Source: Geotalea toluenoxydans JCM 15764 (GTDB lineage Bacteria > Desulfobacterota > Desulfuromonadia > Geobacterales > Geobacteraceae). Taken from it: 64,000 nucleotides of DNA. Position numbers and translations under genes: made by a program. The notes below the pieces were generated by a model, which saw only the letters and a program-made list of their open reading frames with translations, was not told the origin of the DNA and searched no databases. Below are positions 16,351-27,399 of this stretch, in pieces (position 1 is the first letter of the stretch; each line of letters opens with the position of its first letter). The DNA is taken from the NCBI RefSeq assembly GCF_001311985.1, contig NZ_BBCJ01000002.1:62001-126000 (forward strand). Direction: 5' to 3'.

Positions 16351-18249
16351 CTGGCCGTGCTGCAGCTTTCTGATGTGGTTGAACTTGCGATCGGCGGCTA
16401 CAAAAAGAGGAATGATTGCCAGTTCCAGTACTGTCTCGGGCACATGGCTGCTGAAGCGGGTTTTGGCAGGGACGGCGCCGGTAACCTCTGGATTTTTCAT
16501 GTGGGGGTGAAGGACCCCACGGAAGAGCTTGACGATCATCTCGGCAAAGGAGGAGGAGCTGTATTGCATGCGAGGCGTCGGCCTCAGGTAACCACAGCCC
16601 CAGGTTACCGCGCGTGCATGTCTGCTAGTCCTTGGCTTGCGCAATAGGCTGAAAGCCATGAAAGCCCCTGCTGCCAGCAGGACCATGCCCAACGCGGTGA
16701 TCCACCCCAAGGGCGCGGCAGAGAAAAGCATCTGACCATTAATGGCCGGTACCGGTAACCAGTTGGAGACGGCCGGTTGCAGGAGACCGGCTGCCAGTTG
16801 TGGAAAGAGACCGATTACGGCACAGAGTGAAGCTAAAGCAATCATTGGCAGCCGCATCGGCCAACCGGCCTCATGAATACTGGTTGTTTCACTGTTGCGG
16901 GCCGTGCCCAAAAAGGTAATTCCGCAAACCTTGACGAAACAGGCCACCGCCAATGCTCCTACCATAGCCAGGGCCGGTGCAGCCAGAGCCATCACCGGCA
17001 CGGCAGCACCATTTCCCCCATTAACCCCATTGAATATACCCAGATAAATCAGGTATTCGCTGACGAAGCCGTTCAACGGCGGCAGGCCGCAGATGGCCAC
17101 TGCCCCCACCAGGAACAGGGCTGAAGTCCATGGCATTGATTTTGCTAATCCACCCATGAGATCGATTTCCCTGGTGTGACTGCCGTGAATTACCGAGCCG
17201 CTCCCAGAAAGAGAAGAGATTTGAAGAGGGCATGGTTCAAGGTGTGGAGGAGGGCTCCGGACATTCCCAGCAGGGAGAGCAGGGGCAGGTTGGACGCCAG
17301 GCCGATAACCGCCAGGCCGATACCGATGAAGATGATGCCGATGTTTTCGATGCTGTGATAAGCCAGCAGGCGCTTTATGTCATGCTGGCCCAGGGCGAAT
17401 ACGACTCCCATGACTGCTGAAATGATCCCGGCGATCAGTAGCGTCATGCCCCACCACATGGGGGATGGGGGAAAAAGGAGAGTACGCGGAGCAGTCCGTA
17501 GACGCCCATTTTGATCATGACTCCTGACATGATGGCAGAGATATGGCTGGGTGCAGAGGCATGGGCCGAAGGAAGCCAGACGTGCAGCGGCATCAGACCT
17601 GCTTTCATGCCGAAGCCGAAAAGTGCTGTGCAGAAAATGGCGGCGGCAACCGGGGCTGACGGTGTTAGCCCGGCCATGGCTGAAAACTGGTAGGAGGAGG
17701 CGGCAACGCCGAGCAGGCTGAACAGGGCAAACAACGCCAGGGTTCCGGTATGGGTGGCAATCATGTAAAGCAGTCCCGCATCCTGCACATCCTGTTTATG
17801 GTCTTCTGTGGTCAGGACGAAAAATGCGGACAATGCCATCACCTCCCAGGCCAGGAGGAAAAGAATGCCATTTCTGGCAGTGATGAGGATCAGAAGCGAT
17901 GCTGTCAGAATGCCGAAAAAGAAAGTAAGCCTGCGCCAGGTTTTAGGATTGGCATCAGCCGCCCAATAGCTGGTGCTGTACAAACTGCAGCAGGTTGAGA
18001 CAATGAGCACCGGCAGGAGAAAAAATGCGGAAAGATGATCAACGCCGAGATCACACGGCCCGAATGGCAATGTGTCGAAGACGCTGAACGTTGCAGCTTT
18101 TCCGGTGATGAAGAAGACTGCGACGCCTGCCAGGCCTGTCAGTGCGGCCATGATAATAAAAAAAGTGGCTGCTGCCTGGCCGAGCGAGGAACGACCTTTC
18201 ATGAGCAGGGGGAGCACGCCTGAGACTGCCGAGCGAAACCGGCACTCAT
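16288..18249 (-). CDS. HyfB/NuoL-like proton-conducting membrane subunit (three frameshifts)
   Basis: The three main frames together give a polytopic protein of the complex I / Mrp / hydrogenase-4 antiporter family: LLAWEVMALSAFFVL, GFGMKAGLMPLHVWLPSAHASAPSHISAIMSGVMIKMG, HDIKRLLAYHSIENIGII and the LNHALFKSLLFL lysine region. These carry the conserved Glu, Lys and His of the proton path. One base is missing near 17198, 17470 and 18231; repair gives about 654 residues, the size of HyfB. The start is uncertain: ATG at 18249 is in frame, but earlier GTG or CTG codons are possible. No other hydrogenase or complex I subunit lies nearby. Confidence 0.83.
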
Positions 18250-18692
18250 TGCCACAAGAACTGCAGGGTCTGTGATGGGTACGTTGACCAGAGGCTTTTC
18301 TCCTTCAAAACAGAAGGTGTTAAGATTATATGGTGCAGGTAGGCAAGCGTCAATAAAAGTTATATAGGGAGAAAAAGTAACTTGAAGATTTTAAATAATG
18401 TGAGATTATTTTAATATTACGTGTCGGTGGTAATGTCAATAAATTGTATTGACAAAGGCGATAATTGCGGTTTATAAAATTATCAATCCTCGATTGTCCC
18501 AGTTTTCATATTGCCTCAGCACTCATACCGAGAAAAACCGACACCCCATAGACGCAGAACCCAACATTAAATTACAAACTCCGACGACCAGCATTCCCCC
18601 TTCATTCCTATGTGTAATCACGTGGAAAAAATAAAGCTTATTGAAGTATTGTTTTGCCGACAAAGGCATATTTGCGTCACCGCAGGAGACCT
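18250..18692 (+). promoter_or_regulatory. AT-rich intergenic region with a sigma-70 promoter for rho
   Basis: This 443-base non-coding stretch holds TTGACA at 18449-18454 and, 17 bases on, TTATAA at 18472-18477 (overlapping TATAAA), facing rho. The transcript would carry a leader of about 200 bases. Long leaders are common for rho and can serve autoregulation, but I could not identify a defined attenuator here. No credible gene was found. Confidence 0.6.
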
Positions 18693-19940
18693 ATGAACTT
18701 ACAAGAATTAAAAGGTAAAAAAATCAATGAACTGGCGGCCATTGCCAAGGGATTGAACATTGAGGGGGCATCAAGCCTGCGCAAGCAGGACCTGATCTTT
18801 GCCATCCTCAACGCCCAGACCGAGAAAAACGGCATGATCTTTGGCGAGGGGGTGCTGGAAACCCTTCCCGATGGCTTCGGTTTTCTCCGGGCGCCGGATT
18901 ACAACTATCTGCCGGGGCCGGATGATATTTATGTGAGCCCCAGCCAGATTCGCCGTTTCAATCTCCATACCGGAGATACGGTTTCAGGCCAGATCAGACC
19001 GCCTAAAGAGGGAGAACGCTATTTTGCCCTGCTCAAGGTGGAGTCAGTAAATCATGAGTCTCCTGATGTGGCGCGAGACAAGATCCTTTTTGATAACCTC
19101 ACTCCCCTGTATCCCGATGAGAAGTTGAAGCTGGAGAGTGCGCCGGACAACATGTCTACGCGGGTCATGGAGCTGATTGCTCCCATCGGCAAGGGGCAGC
19201 GCGGCCTGATCGTCGCACCTCCCCGAACCGGCAAGACCATGCTTATCCAGAACATTGCCAACTCCATCGCCGAAAACCATCCGGAAGTTTTCCTGATAGT
19301 CCTGTTAATCGATGAAAGGCCGGAAGAGGTTACCGATATGCAGCGGTCGGTCAATGGCGAGGTCATTTCCTCAACCTTTGACGAGCCCGCTTCGCGGCAT
19401 ATTCAGGTGGCCGAGATGGTTATCGAGAAGGCCAAGCGTCTTGTGGAGCACAAACGAGATGTTGTCATCCTCCTTGATTCCATTACCCGTCTGGCCCGTG
19501 CCTATAATACCGTCATTCCCCCTTCCGGAAAAATTCTTTCCGGTGGTGTGGATTCCAATGCCCTGCATAAGCCGAAACGCTTTTTCGGCGCGGCCCGCAA
19601 TATCGAAGAAGGCGGTTCGTTGACCATTATCGCCACTGCCCTGGTGGATACCGGTAGCAAGATGGACGAGGTCATCTTCGAAGAATTCAAAGGCACCGGC
19701 AACATGGAGCTGCACCTGGATCGCAAGCTCGTGGAGAAACGGACTTTTCCTGCCATCGATATCAACAAGTCCGGAACCCGGAAGGAAGAACTGCTCATCG
19801 AAAAGAACTCCCTCAACCGCATCTGGATTTTGCGCAAGGTTCTCCATCCAATGAATGTTGTCGACAGCATGGAATTTCTCCTTTCAAAACTGGACGGAAC
19901 CAAGAGTAATCAGGCATTTCTGGACTCCATGAGCAAGTGA
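18693..19940 (+). CDS. rho: Transcription termination factor Rho
   Basis: Rho is the hexameric RNA helicase that ends transcription at unstructured C-rich RNA. The N-terminal Rho-N and cold-shock RNA-binding domains ([38 protein letters not shown]) precede the ATPase core with Walker [11 protein letters not shown] (near 174-183), the [12 protein letters not shown] motif and the [22 protein letters not shown] loops. The ATG at 18693 is chosen because CAGGAG precedes it and [10 protein letters not shown] is the usual N-terminus; this gives 415 residues. It starts a conserved housekeeping block with rpmE, thyX and prfA. Confidence 0.97.
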   Translation: MNLQELKGKKINELAAIAKGLNIEGASSLRKQDLIFAILNAQTEKNGMIFGEGVLETLPDGFGFLRAPDYNYLPGPDDIYVSPSQIRRFNLHTGDTVSGQIRPPKEGERYFALLKVESVNHESPDVARDKILFDNLTPLYPDEKLKLESAPDNMSTRVMELIAPIGKGQRGLIVAPPRTGKTMLIQNIANSIAENHPEVFLIVLLIDERPEEVTDMQRSVNGEVISSTFDEPASRHIQVAEMVIEKAKRLVEHKRDVVILLDSITRLARAYNTVIPPSGKILSGGVDSNALHKPKRFFGAARNIEEGGSLTIIATALVDTGSKMDEVIFEEFKGTGNMELHLDRKLVEKRTFPAIDINKSGTRKEELLIEKNSLNRIWILRKVLHPMNVVDSMEFLLSKLDGTKSNQAFLDSMSK

Positions 19941-20041
19941 AAAAGAGCTTGAAACTTTAAATCAATAGTGCTAATTTTATTACTTTCGATTCGCAAATTA
20001 AAATAAGAGCTCAGGGGGATGCCCCTGCTAAGGAGGAAGCT

Positions 20042-20239
20042 ATGAGAGAAGGAATTCATCCCAAGTACAACGAGGTTACGGTAAAATGCCTGTGCGGCAA
20101 TACCTTCCAGACCCGTTCCACCAAGCCGGAAATTTCGACGGAGATCTGCTCTGCCTGCCACCCGTTCTTTACCGGCAAGCAGAAGCTGGTTGACACCGCT
20201 GGTCGTGTCGAGCGGTTCAAGAAAAGATACGGCATGTAA
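20042..20239 (+). CDS. rpmE: Ribosomal protein bL31, zinc-binding form
   Basis: This 65-residue protein has the four zinc ligands C16, C18, C36 and C39 ([15 protein letters not shown]) of the C+ form of bL31, which sits at the subunit interface of the ribosome. AAGGAGG lies just upstream of the ATG. A short hairpin (CAGGGG at about 20012-20017 with CCCCTG at 20022-20027) precedes the ribosome site and might influence translation, which is a guess. Confidence 0.96.
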   Translation: MREGIHPKYNEVTVKCLCGNTFQTRSTKPEISTEICSACHPFFTGKQKLVDTAGRVERFKKRYGM

Positions 20240-20340
20240 CAAGGCCCCAGCCTTGAAGAGTTATGAGGGGATTTTGTCCATGGCGAAATCCCCTCATCTG
20301 TTTTTAAGCAGGTCTGCAAAAGTACAAGCCAAGGATATCA

Positions 20341-21030
20341 ATGAAGGTTGCTCTTCTCCAACACACCCCCGATCCGGAACTCACCGTAGCTCTTGCTGCG
20401 CGTCTCTGCTATTCCAAAGTGGGCATCGACGAGCTGAAGCAGAAACTCACCAATAGCGATATCGACTCCTTTCTTGACAAGATCATGTCCCTCGGCCATC
20501 AATCGGTCCTGGAGCATGCCTCTTTTACCTTCGGTATCGAAGGCATTTCAAGGGTAACTTCCCACCAGTTGGTTCGCCATCGAGTTGCCTCCTACTCCCA
20601 GCAGTCCCAGCGCTATGTCTCCCACAAGGAACAGTTTTCGGTGGTGGTACCACCTGAAATTGCCAAAAATGCCGAGATGCTGGAGATGTTCCAGGAACAG
20701 ATGAGTCAGCTGCATGAATGCTATGCCCGGATGGTTGATGGAGGAATTCCAGCGGAAGATGCCCGGTACCTGCTGCCCAATGCAACCGAGACCAAGATAG
20801 TTGTGACCATGAACGCCCGGGAGTTGCTGCACTTTTTTGCCGTAAGGTGTTGCGAACGTGCCCAGTGGGAAATCAGGGCCATGTCCGTTGAGATGCTCAG
20901 GCTTGTCCGTGATATTGCCCCGGTTATCTTCCGCAGTGCAGGTCCAGGTTGTATAGGCGGGCCATGTCCTGAGGGAAAAATGACCTGCGGCAGGGCTCAA
21001 GAAATCAGGGAGAAATTCCATAACCTGTAA
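20341..21030 (+). CDS. thyX: FAD-dependent thymidylate synthase ThyX
   Basis: ThyX makes dTMP from dUMP with methylene-tetrahydrofolate and NADPH. The signature RHRVASYSQQSQR (residues 79-91) contains the RHRxxSxxxxSQR FAD/dUMP site, and the C-terminal REWRIRAMS-like helix region (WEIRAMSVEML) is present. Length 229. A small hairpin (GGCAGG/CCTGCC, 21033-21048) follows the stop. It lies between rpmE and a DUF1385 gene, a typical Geobacter arrangement. Confidence 0.95.
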   Translation: MKVALLQHTPDPELTVALAARLCYSKVGIDELKQKLTNSDIDSFLDKIMSLGHQSVLEHASFTFGIEGISRVTSHQLVRHRVASYSQQSQRYVSHKEQFSVVVPPEIAKNAEMLEMFQEQMSQLHECYARMVDGGIPAEDARYLLPNATETKIVVTMNARELLHFFAVRCCERAQWEIRAMSVEMLRLVRDIAPVIFRSAGPGCIGGPCPEGKMTCGRAQEIREKFHNL

Positions 21031-21067
21031 GTGGCAGGGGAATCCTGCCAAAGGCGGTGAGGTCTTA

Positions 21068-21982
21068 ATGAGCAAAATAAATATCGGTGGACAGGCAGTA
21101 ATTGAAGGAGTGATGATGCGGGCGCCCCGCTCCATGGCCATTGCCGTCAGGCGTCCATCCGGAGAGATCGTGGTAAAGAAGGATGAAGTTATTCCCCTTT
21201 CCGAACGATTTCCAGTGGTAAAATTTCCCATCATCCGTGGAGCAGTGGCTCTGTTCTCGTCCCTGATCATCGGCATTACGGCCTTGAATTTTTCTGCAAA
21301 CGAGGCAATGGCTGAGGAAGAAAAGGAAGAAGGCAAAAAGGACATATCTTCCTGGGCCATGGCAGGCACCATGGCAGTGGCCTTCGGCTTCGGCATCCTC
21401 CTCTTTTTCATTCTGCCCCTTTACCTGACCAAGCTTCTTGTCCCCATCATCGGCGATTCAAACATTATTTTTAACCTGGTGGATGGTGTCATCAGGGTAG
21501 CGGTGTTCATCCTCTATATCTTTTCCATTTCCCGCATGAATGATATTCAGCGGGTCTTTCAGTATCACGGGGCCGAGCACAAGTCCATCTTCGCCTTTGA
21601 GGCCGGAGAGGATCTGACGGTGGAAAACGTGCGCAAGTACAGCTGTCTGCACCCCCGCTGTGGCACCAGTTTCCTGCTAATCGTCATGCTGGTCAGCATC
21701 CTGGTTTTTTCCCTTATCCCTAAACTGTGGCCTTTTTATCTCAAGGCGGGCTCAAGGGTGGTGCTTTTGCCGTTGATTGCCGGCTTATCTTACGAGATTC
21801 TCAAATGGAGCGCAAAGCATGACCATCTGCCCATAGTCAAGCTCCTTATCTCTCCTGGACTGGCCCTGCAACGCCTGACAACCAGGGAGCCGGACGACAG
21901 CCAGCTTGAGGTGGCAATCCGTTCCATGGAGGAAGCACTGGAAGTAAACGCCGGCTACAAGGATGACCGTCTTGTTGTTTAA
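21068..21982 (+). CDS. DUF1385 family membrane protein
   Basis: A 304-residue protein beginning NIGGQAVIEGVMMRAP with conserved FQYHGAEHKSI and YSCLHPRCGTSFLL motifs and at least four hydrophobic helices, all hallmarks of DUF1385. The His, Glu and Cys residues suggest a metal site in or near the membrane, but no function is established. It is routinely found next to prfA, as here (31 bases upstream). Confidence 0.88.
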   Translation: MSKINIGGQAVIEGVMMRAPRSMAIAVRRPSGEIVVKKDEVIPLSERFPVVKFPIIRGAVALFSSLIIGITALNFSANEAMAEEEKEEGKKDISSWAMAGTMAVAFGFGILLFFILPLYLTKLLVPIIGDSNIIFNLVDGVIRVAVFILYIFSISRMNDIQRVFQYHGAEHKSIFAFEAGEDLTVENVRKYSCLHPRCGTSFLLIVMLVSILVFSLIPKLWPFYLKAGSRVVLLPLIAGLSYEILKWSAKHDHLPIVKLLISPGLALQRLTTREPDDSQLEVAIRSMEEALEVNAGYKDDRLVV

Positions 21983-22013
21983 CTGTTGAACATATATATT
22001 TTGAGGTTGTCGG

Positions 22014-23084
22014 ATGCTTTTTGACAAGATTGAAGAACTTGAACGGCGCTACCAGGAACTGGAAGCACTGCTGTCCGATCCTGTAGTGCTGGGTAACCAG
22101 CCGGAATTCCGCAAGCTGTCGCGGGAACATTTCGACCTGTCCGCCCTGGTCCAAGCCTACCGTAATTATAAAAGAATTGTCAGCGAGATCGAAGGTAACC
22201 GGGAGCTTTTGGCCGACCCGGAAATGAAGGAAATGGCCGAGGTTGAGCTGGAATCACTGGAAGAGCAGCGGGATGCGCTGGAATCGGAGATCAAGCTGCT
22301 TCTGCTCCCCAAGGACCCCAACGACGACAAGAGTGTTATCCTGGAGATCCGCGCCGGTACCGGTGGCGACGAAGCGGCACTGTTTGCCGGCGACCTTTTT
22401 CGCATGTACAGCCGTTTCGCCGAGACCAACCGCTGGCGCGTAGAGGTTATTTCTGCCTCCGAGTCGGAGAAGGGTGGATTCAAGGAGATCGTTGCCTCCG
22501 TCGAGGGGGAAGGGGTCTTTGCCAAGCTCAAGTACGAATCGGGTACCCATCGGGTGCAGCGGGTGCCGGAGACGGAAGCCCAGGGCCGGATCCACACCAG
22601 CGCCTGTACTGTTGCCATCATGCCCGAGGCAGAGGATGTGGATATCGACATCAACCCCACAGACCTGAAGATAGATGTCTATCGTTCCAGCGGCGCCGGC
22701 GGCCAGCACGTCAATACCACCGATTCGGCAGTGCGCATTACCCATCTTCCCACCGGCACGGTGGTGGCCTGCCAGGAGGAACGAAGCCAGATCAAGAACC
22801 GGGCCAAGGCCATGAAGGTTTTAAAAACCCGCATCCTCGACAACATCCTGCAGGAGCAGAATGCCAAACTGGCTGCAGACCGTAAGCAACAGGTGGGAAG
22901 CGGTGACCGGAGCGAGCGTATCCGCACATATAACTTTCCACAGGGAAGGATGACCGATCACCGGATCGGTCTTACGCTGTACCGTCTCGATGCCATCATG
23001 GCCGGTGACATTGCCGAGATTGCGGATGCGCTGAGGGCTCATTATCAGATGGAGGCGCTCCAGGCCCAATCCGAAGCCGCCTGA
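22014..23084 (+). CDS. prfA: Peptide chain release factor 1
   Basis: RF1 recognises UAA and UAG stop codons and triggers peptide release. The catalytic GGQ is at residues 229-231 ([10 protein letters not shown]), and the stop-codon selector region reads PET at 185-187 within [14 protein letters not shown], where PxT marks RF1 rather than RF2. Length 356 is normal. Its stop codon is directly abutted by the 127-bp inverted-repeat element, and prmC, which methylates the GGQ glutamine, follows. Confidence 0.96.
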   Translation: MLFDKIEELERRYQELEALLSDPVVLGNQPEFRKLSREHFDLSALVQAYRNYKRIVSEIEGNRELLADPEMKEMAEVELESLEEQRDALESEIKLLLLPKDPNDDKSVILEIRAGTGGDEAALFAGDLFRMYSRFAETNRWRVEVISASESEKGGFKEIVASVEGEGVFAKLKYESGTHRVQRVPETEAQGRIHTSACTVAIMPEAEDVDIDINPTDLKIDVYRSSGAGGQHVNTTDSAVRITHLPTGTVVACQEERSQIKNRAKAMKVLKTRILDNILQEQNAKLAADRKQQVGSGDRSERIRTYNFPQGRMTDHRIGLTLYRLDAIMAGDIAEIADALRAHYQMEALQAQSEAA

Positions 23085-23211
23085 GGAACTCGCCTTTTCC
23101 GCGATGCCGGCGTTGCTCCTTGTGGGGTGTAGCGCTGTTTATGCCCCGCGGGTACTTAGCCTCCGCGTCGCGTCTCGGGTGCCTTGGCCTAGCGAAAAAA
23201 TCGAGTTCCTC
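23083..23211. repeat. 127-bp imperfect inverted-repeat element between prfA and prmC
   Basis: The ends GAGGAACTCG (23083-23092) and CGAGTTCCTC (23202-23211) are exact inverse copies, and similarity continues inward (TTTTCCGCGATGC against GCCTAGCGAAAAAA reversed). The interior is GC-rich and without a reading frame. It overlaps the prfA stop codon. It resembles a dispersed palindromic element rather than a terminator because of its length and lack of a T tract. Confidence 0.6.
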
Positions 23212-23270
23212 AGACTCGGGCGCCTTGCACCTGGATATTTTTGAGCGCGAATCGATGGGGTCGTTGATTT

Positions 23271-24124
23271 ATGGTACAGCAAGAAACGTGGACTGTTTTA
23301 AAGGTTCTGACTTGGACCAAGGAATTCCTGACCCAGAAAGGGGTGGAAAATGCCCGGCTGGAGTCGGAGTGGATGCTCTGTGCCGTGCTCGGCCTTGATC
23401 GGATGGGGCTCTACGTCAATTTCGACAAGCCGCTGACGCCGAAAGAGCTGGCCGACTACCGGGGGATGATCGCCCGCCGTGGTCGTCGCGAGCCGCTCCA
23501 GTATATCCTGGGCTCCCAGGAATTCATGGGGCTGGACTTTGCTGTGACACCCGCGGTGCTTATTCCGCGCCACGACACCGAGGTTTTGGTAAACGAGACC
23601 GTAAAAAGGCCGGTAAAACGTCGAGCATCCTTGATGTGGGCACCGGCAGCGGTTGCATCAGCATCTCGCTGGCCAAGGCCTTGCCCGGTGCCGCTATCAC
23701 CGGTGTTGACACTTCCGTGGACGCCCTTGCGGTGGCGGAGAAGAACTGCAATACCCATGGAGTTGCGGTAAAACTGCTGCACGGTTCGCTGTTCGAGCCG
23801 GTTCAAGGGCAGCAGTTCCATATGGTCGTTTCAAACCCCCCCTATATCCCCAGTGACGACCTGAAAACGCTGCAACCGGAAGTCCGCGATTACGAGCCGG
23901 CCGGGGCGCTTGACGGGGGGAAGGATGGCCTGGATTTCTATCGTCAGATCGTTGCTGCTGCCACGGATTACCTTGTTTGCGGCGGATGGCTTCTCCTTGA
24001 GGTTGGCATAGACCAGGCTGAACAGGTTAGGAAACTTTTTTTAGACAATGGCAAATTTGCCGAAGTCTTTGCGGCAAAGGACACTGCCGACATCGAACGG
24101 GTGGTAGGCGGGCAGCTGAAGTAG
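23271..24124 (+). CDS. prmC: Release factor glutamine N5-methyltransferase (one frameshift)
   Basis: PrmC methylates the glutamine of the release-factor GGQ motif. The first frame has the N-terminal helical domain and [19 protein letters not shown]; the second has motif [17 protein letters not shown] and the catalytic NPPYIP. One base is missing near 23607, where AAAAAGGCCGGT should read on into [10 protein letters not shown]. Repaired length 284, the family norm. It follows prfA, its substrate gene. The break is most simply a sequencing error. Confidence 0.93.
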
Positions 24125-24164
24125 CCTTTTGGGGCTAGCTAATCAATCAGACAGAGGTATCATT

Positions 24165-25417
24165 TTGGACAAATTAATCATCAAAGGTGGCAAGAAACTC
24201 TCCGGTGAAGTTACCGTAAGCGGCTCGAAAAACGCTTCCCTTCCCGTCTTCGTTTCCACCATTCTGGCTCCAGCGAAGCATGAATTCAGCAATGTCCCCT
24301 TCCTGCGCGACATCAATACCACCATCAAGGTAATGGAGCAGCTGGGTGCAAAGATCGAAGGCAACGGCAATGTGGTCAGGATCGACACCAGGGGCATCGA
24401 CAAACACGAGGCCACCTACGAGCTGGTCAAGACCATGCGCGCTTCGGTGCTGGTTTTGGGGCCGCTTCTTTCCCGCTTTGGCATAGCTCGTGTTTCCCTC
24501 CCTGGTGGCTGTGCCATCGGTGCCAGGCCGATCAATCTTCACCTGAAAGGTCTGGCAGCCATGGGGGCAGATATTACCCTCTCCCACGGTTATGTCGAGG
24601 CAAAGGCGAAGCAACTGAAAGGTGCGCGGATAAATTTCGATGTCTCCACGGTTGGCGGGACTGAACATCTTATGATGCAGCTGCCACAGCCAAAGGTGAA
24701 ACGATCCTGGAAAACGCCGCAAGGGAACCGGAAATAGTCGATCTGGCCAATGTGCTGATCAAGATGGGAGCGCGCATCGATGGGGCCGGCACCGATACCA
24801 TCCGTATCGATGGCGTCAAAGAGCTCGGCCCGGTAACGCACCGCATGATGCCGGACCGCATTGAGGCCGGTACATTCATGATCGCCGCCGCCATTACCGG
24901 TGGGGACGTAAAAATCCATAACATGCAGTTGGAGCATCTGGATGCATTGGTCTTCAAGCTTCAGGATGCGGGCGTGGAGATCATCAACAAGGATAATGTG
25001 GTAAGGGTTAAGGGGCCGAAAAAGGTCAGATCTGTCAATATCAAGACCCGTCCCTACCCAGGCTTTCCCACTGACATGCAGGCGCAGTTCATGGCACTCA
25101 TGTGTCTGGCCGATGGCGCCAGCGTCATCAGTGAAAACATCTTCGAAAACCGCTTCATGCACGTTTCCGAATTGATGCGTTTTGGTGCAGATATCACCAC
25201 TGAGGGAAATGCGGCCACGGTTAAAGGAGTGAAAAAGCTTTCCGGCGCTCCGGTGATGGCAACCGACCTGCGTGCTTCCGCATCGCTGATCCTTGCCGGT
25301 CTTGCCTCTGATAATACCACCGAAATATCCCGCATCTATCACCTGGATCGCGGGTATGAGTTTATAGAAAAGAAGTTGGCCGGACTCGGAGCAGATATTA
25401 AACGGGTGCAAGAATGA
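24165..25417 (+). CDS. murA: UDP-N-acetylglucosamine 1-carboxyvinyltransferase (one frameshift)
   Basis: MurA catalyses the first committed step of peptidoglycan synthesis, adding enolpyruvate to UDP-GlcNAc. The substrate lysine-asparagine (SGSKNASLP, 20-28) and the catalytic cysteine ([11 protein letters not shown]116) are present; a cysteine here implies fosfomycin sensitivity. I chose TTG at 24165 because AGAGGT precedes it and [11 protein letters not shown] is the normal N-terminus. A G is missing near 24677 (ATGATGGCA read as ATGATGCA). Repaired length 417. The stop overlaps hisG by 4 bases. Confidence 0.95.
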
Positions 25418-26052
25418 CTGATTTTATTACCATCGCTATTCCAAAGGGACGGATCCTGCACGATTCGGTGGCCCTGTTCAAAAAGATCGGCATCGACTGC
25501 GAGGAATTGCTCTCGGATACCCGTAAGCTCATCTTCGAGAATTCGGTGCAGCGCATGCGTTACATGATTGTTCGCGCCACCGATGTCCCCACCTATGTGG
25601 AGTATGGATGTGCCGACCTGGGGATTGTCGGTAAGGATACCCTCCTTGAGCAGGAAAAGGACGTCTATGAGCCACTTGATCTCAAGTTCGGCTACTGCCG
25701 GATGATGGTTGCCGAACCCGCAGAGCTTTCACGCACCGATGATCCATCGGGCTGGAATAACATCCGCATTGCCACCAAGTATCCCAATTTCACGGAAAAA
25801 TATTTCACCGGCAAAGGGATTCAGGTGGAGATCATCAAACTATACGGTTCCATCGAACTGGCGCCGCTGGTCGGGTTGTCCGAGCGGATCGTCGACCTGG
25901 TTTCCACCGGCGAAACTCTGAAGCAAAACGGCCTGGTGGAGGTGGAGACCATTGCCGAGATAACCACCCGCCTTATCGTCAACAGGGCCAGTCTCAAGAC
26001 CAAACATCAGCGCATTACCCATATTATCGAAGGGCTTGAAAAGCACGTTTAA
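25414..26052 (+). CDS. hisG: ATP phosphoribosyltransferase, short form
   Basis: HisG starts histidine synthesis by joining ATP and PRPP. The 212-residue length, IAIPKGRI start and [14 protein letters not shown]-binding loop identify the short form, which lacks the C-terminal regulatory domain and needs the HisZ partner for activity and histidine feedback. No hisZ is present in this window. The gene overlaps murA by 4 bases and heads the run hisG-D-B-H-A-F-E. Confidence 0.95.
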   Translation: MTDFITIAIPKGRILHDSVALFKKIGIDCEELLSDTRKLIFENSVQRMRYMIVRATDVPTYVEYGCADLGIVGKDTLLEQEKDVYEPLDLKFGYCRMMVAEPAELSRTDDPSGWNNIRIATKYPNFTEKYFTGKGIQVEIIKLYGSIELAPLVGLSERIVDLVSTGETLKQNGLVEVETIAEITTRLIVNRASLKTKHQRITHIIEGLEKHV

Positions 26053-26093
26053 ACAAATTGCCGTTTGTTCACGGCCAGATGGAAGAGGCTTTT

Positions 26094-27383
26094 ATGAAAT
26101 TCCTCGATATTCGCGACAATTCCTTTGATGACGATTTTGCCGCCATACTCTCCCGCAGTGAGGAGACCGGCAGAGACGTCGAGCAGGTCGTAGTTGATAT
26201 TATCGCCCAAGTCCGCAGCCGTGGCGATGCGGCCGTTCTGGATTATACCCGCCGCTTTGATCGGCTTGAGGCCGATTCAGTTCAGTCGCTGGAAGTAACG
26301 GAAAGAGAATTTAATGAAGCTTTTGCCCGTGTGGCAGATGAAGACATCGCCGCCCTGAAGCTGGCAGTGGAACGGGTGGCCCGGTTCCACCAGAAGCAGA
26401 AGCAGGAGACTTGGCTTTCCACAGACGAGCCGGACATCATGCTTGGCCAGATGGTTACCCCGCTGCAAAGGGTAGGTATCTATGTTCCTGGCGGCAAGGC
26501 CAGCTACCCCTCCAGCGTCATCATGAATGCAGTACCGGCCAAGGTTGCCGGGGTGGGTGAGGTAATCATGGTGGCGCCGACCCCCGGCGGCGAGATCAAT
26601 CCCCATGTGCTGGTGGCGGCGCGTCTTTCCGGTGTGGACCGGGTTTTCAGGATTGGCGGTGCCCAGGCCGTCGCTGCCCTTGCCTATGGCACGGCAACCA
26701 TTCCCAGGGTTGAAAAGATCACCGGCCCCGGCAATATTTATGTGGCCACGGCAAAGAAGCTGGTCTTCGGCCAGGTGGGAATCGACATGATCGCCGGACC
26801 GTCGGAGATCCTGGTCATCAATGACGGCAGCGGCAATCCAGCCCATATTGCGGCGGATCTCCTTTCCCAGGCGGAGCACGATGAATTGGCATCTTCCATT
26901 CTTATTACTACCGACCGTGCCTTTGGCGAGCGGGTGGCAGATGAGGTGGAGTTGCAATTGGGGCAGCTGTCCCGGGAATCCATCGCCCGCAAATCCTGGG
27001 AGACCTATGGCGCAATCATCATATCGGGCAGCCTCTCGGAGGCCATCGATTTTTCTAATCGCATCGCTCCGGAGCACCTGGAACTGGCGGTGGCCGATCC
27101 TTTTGCCATACTGCCGCAGATCCGCAATGCCGGTGCTATCTTCCTCGGCCATTTTACACCGGAAGCAGCCGGTGATTATCTGGCAGGCCCTAACCATACT
27201 TTGCCCACCGGCGGCACGGCCCGCTTCTTTTCACCGTTGTCCCTGGATGATTTCGTCAAGAAGTCGTCCATCGTTTACTTCAGTGAAGGCGGCCTGAGCA
27301 GGCTAGGCGGTCACATCGTCCGTATCGCCGAGCTGGAAGGTCTTGAAGCACATGCCAAATCGGTCAGCAAGCGATTGAAATAA
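26094..27383 (+). CDS. hisD: Histidinol dehydrogenase
   Basis: HisD performs the last two oxidations of histidine synthesis, from histidinol to histidine, using NAD and zinc. Conserved segments include [48 protein letters not shown] and the catalytic [10 protein letters not shown] and APEHLEL. The ATG at 26094 (GGAAGAGG upstream, [11 protein letters not shown] start) gives 429 residues; an ORF start 36 bases earlier is unlikely. No frame break is present. Confidence 0.96.
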   Translation: MKFLDIRDNSFDDDFAAILSRSEETGRDVEQVVVDIIAQVRSRGDAAVLDYTRRFDRLEADSVQSLEVTEREFNEAFARVADEDIAALKLAVERVARFHQKQKQETWLSTDEPDIMLGQMVTPLQRVGIYVPGGKASYPSSVIMNAVPAKVAGVGEVIMVAPTPGGEINPHVLVAARLSGVDRVFRIGGAQAVAALAYGTATIPRVEKITGPGNIYVATAKKLVFGQVGIDMIAGPSEILVINDGSGNPAHIAADLLSQAEHDELASSILITTDRAFGERVADEVELQLGQLSRESIARKSWETYGAIIISGSLSEAIDFSNRIAPEHLELAVADPFAILPQIRNAGAIFLGHFTPEAAGDYLAGPNHTLPTGGTARFFSPLSLDDFVKKSSIVYFSEGGLSRLGGHIVRIAELEGLEAHAKSVSKRLK

Positions 27384-27399
27384 TTTGAGGGAGGCGCAC

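Noticed and set aside
18449..18634. Small plus-strand frame upstream of rho
   Set aside because: It overlaps the proposed rho promoter, has no ribosome site and shows no recognisable domain.
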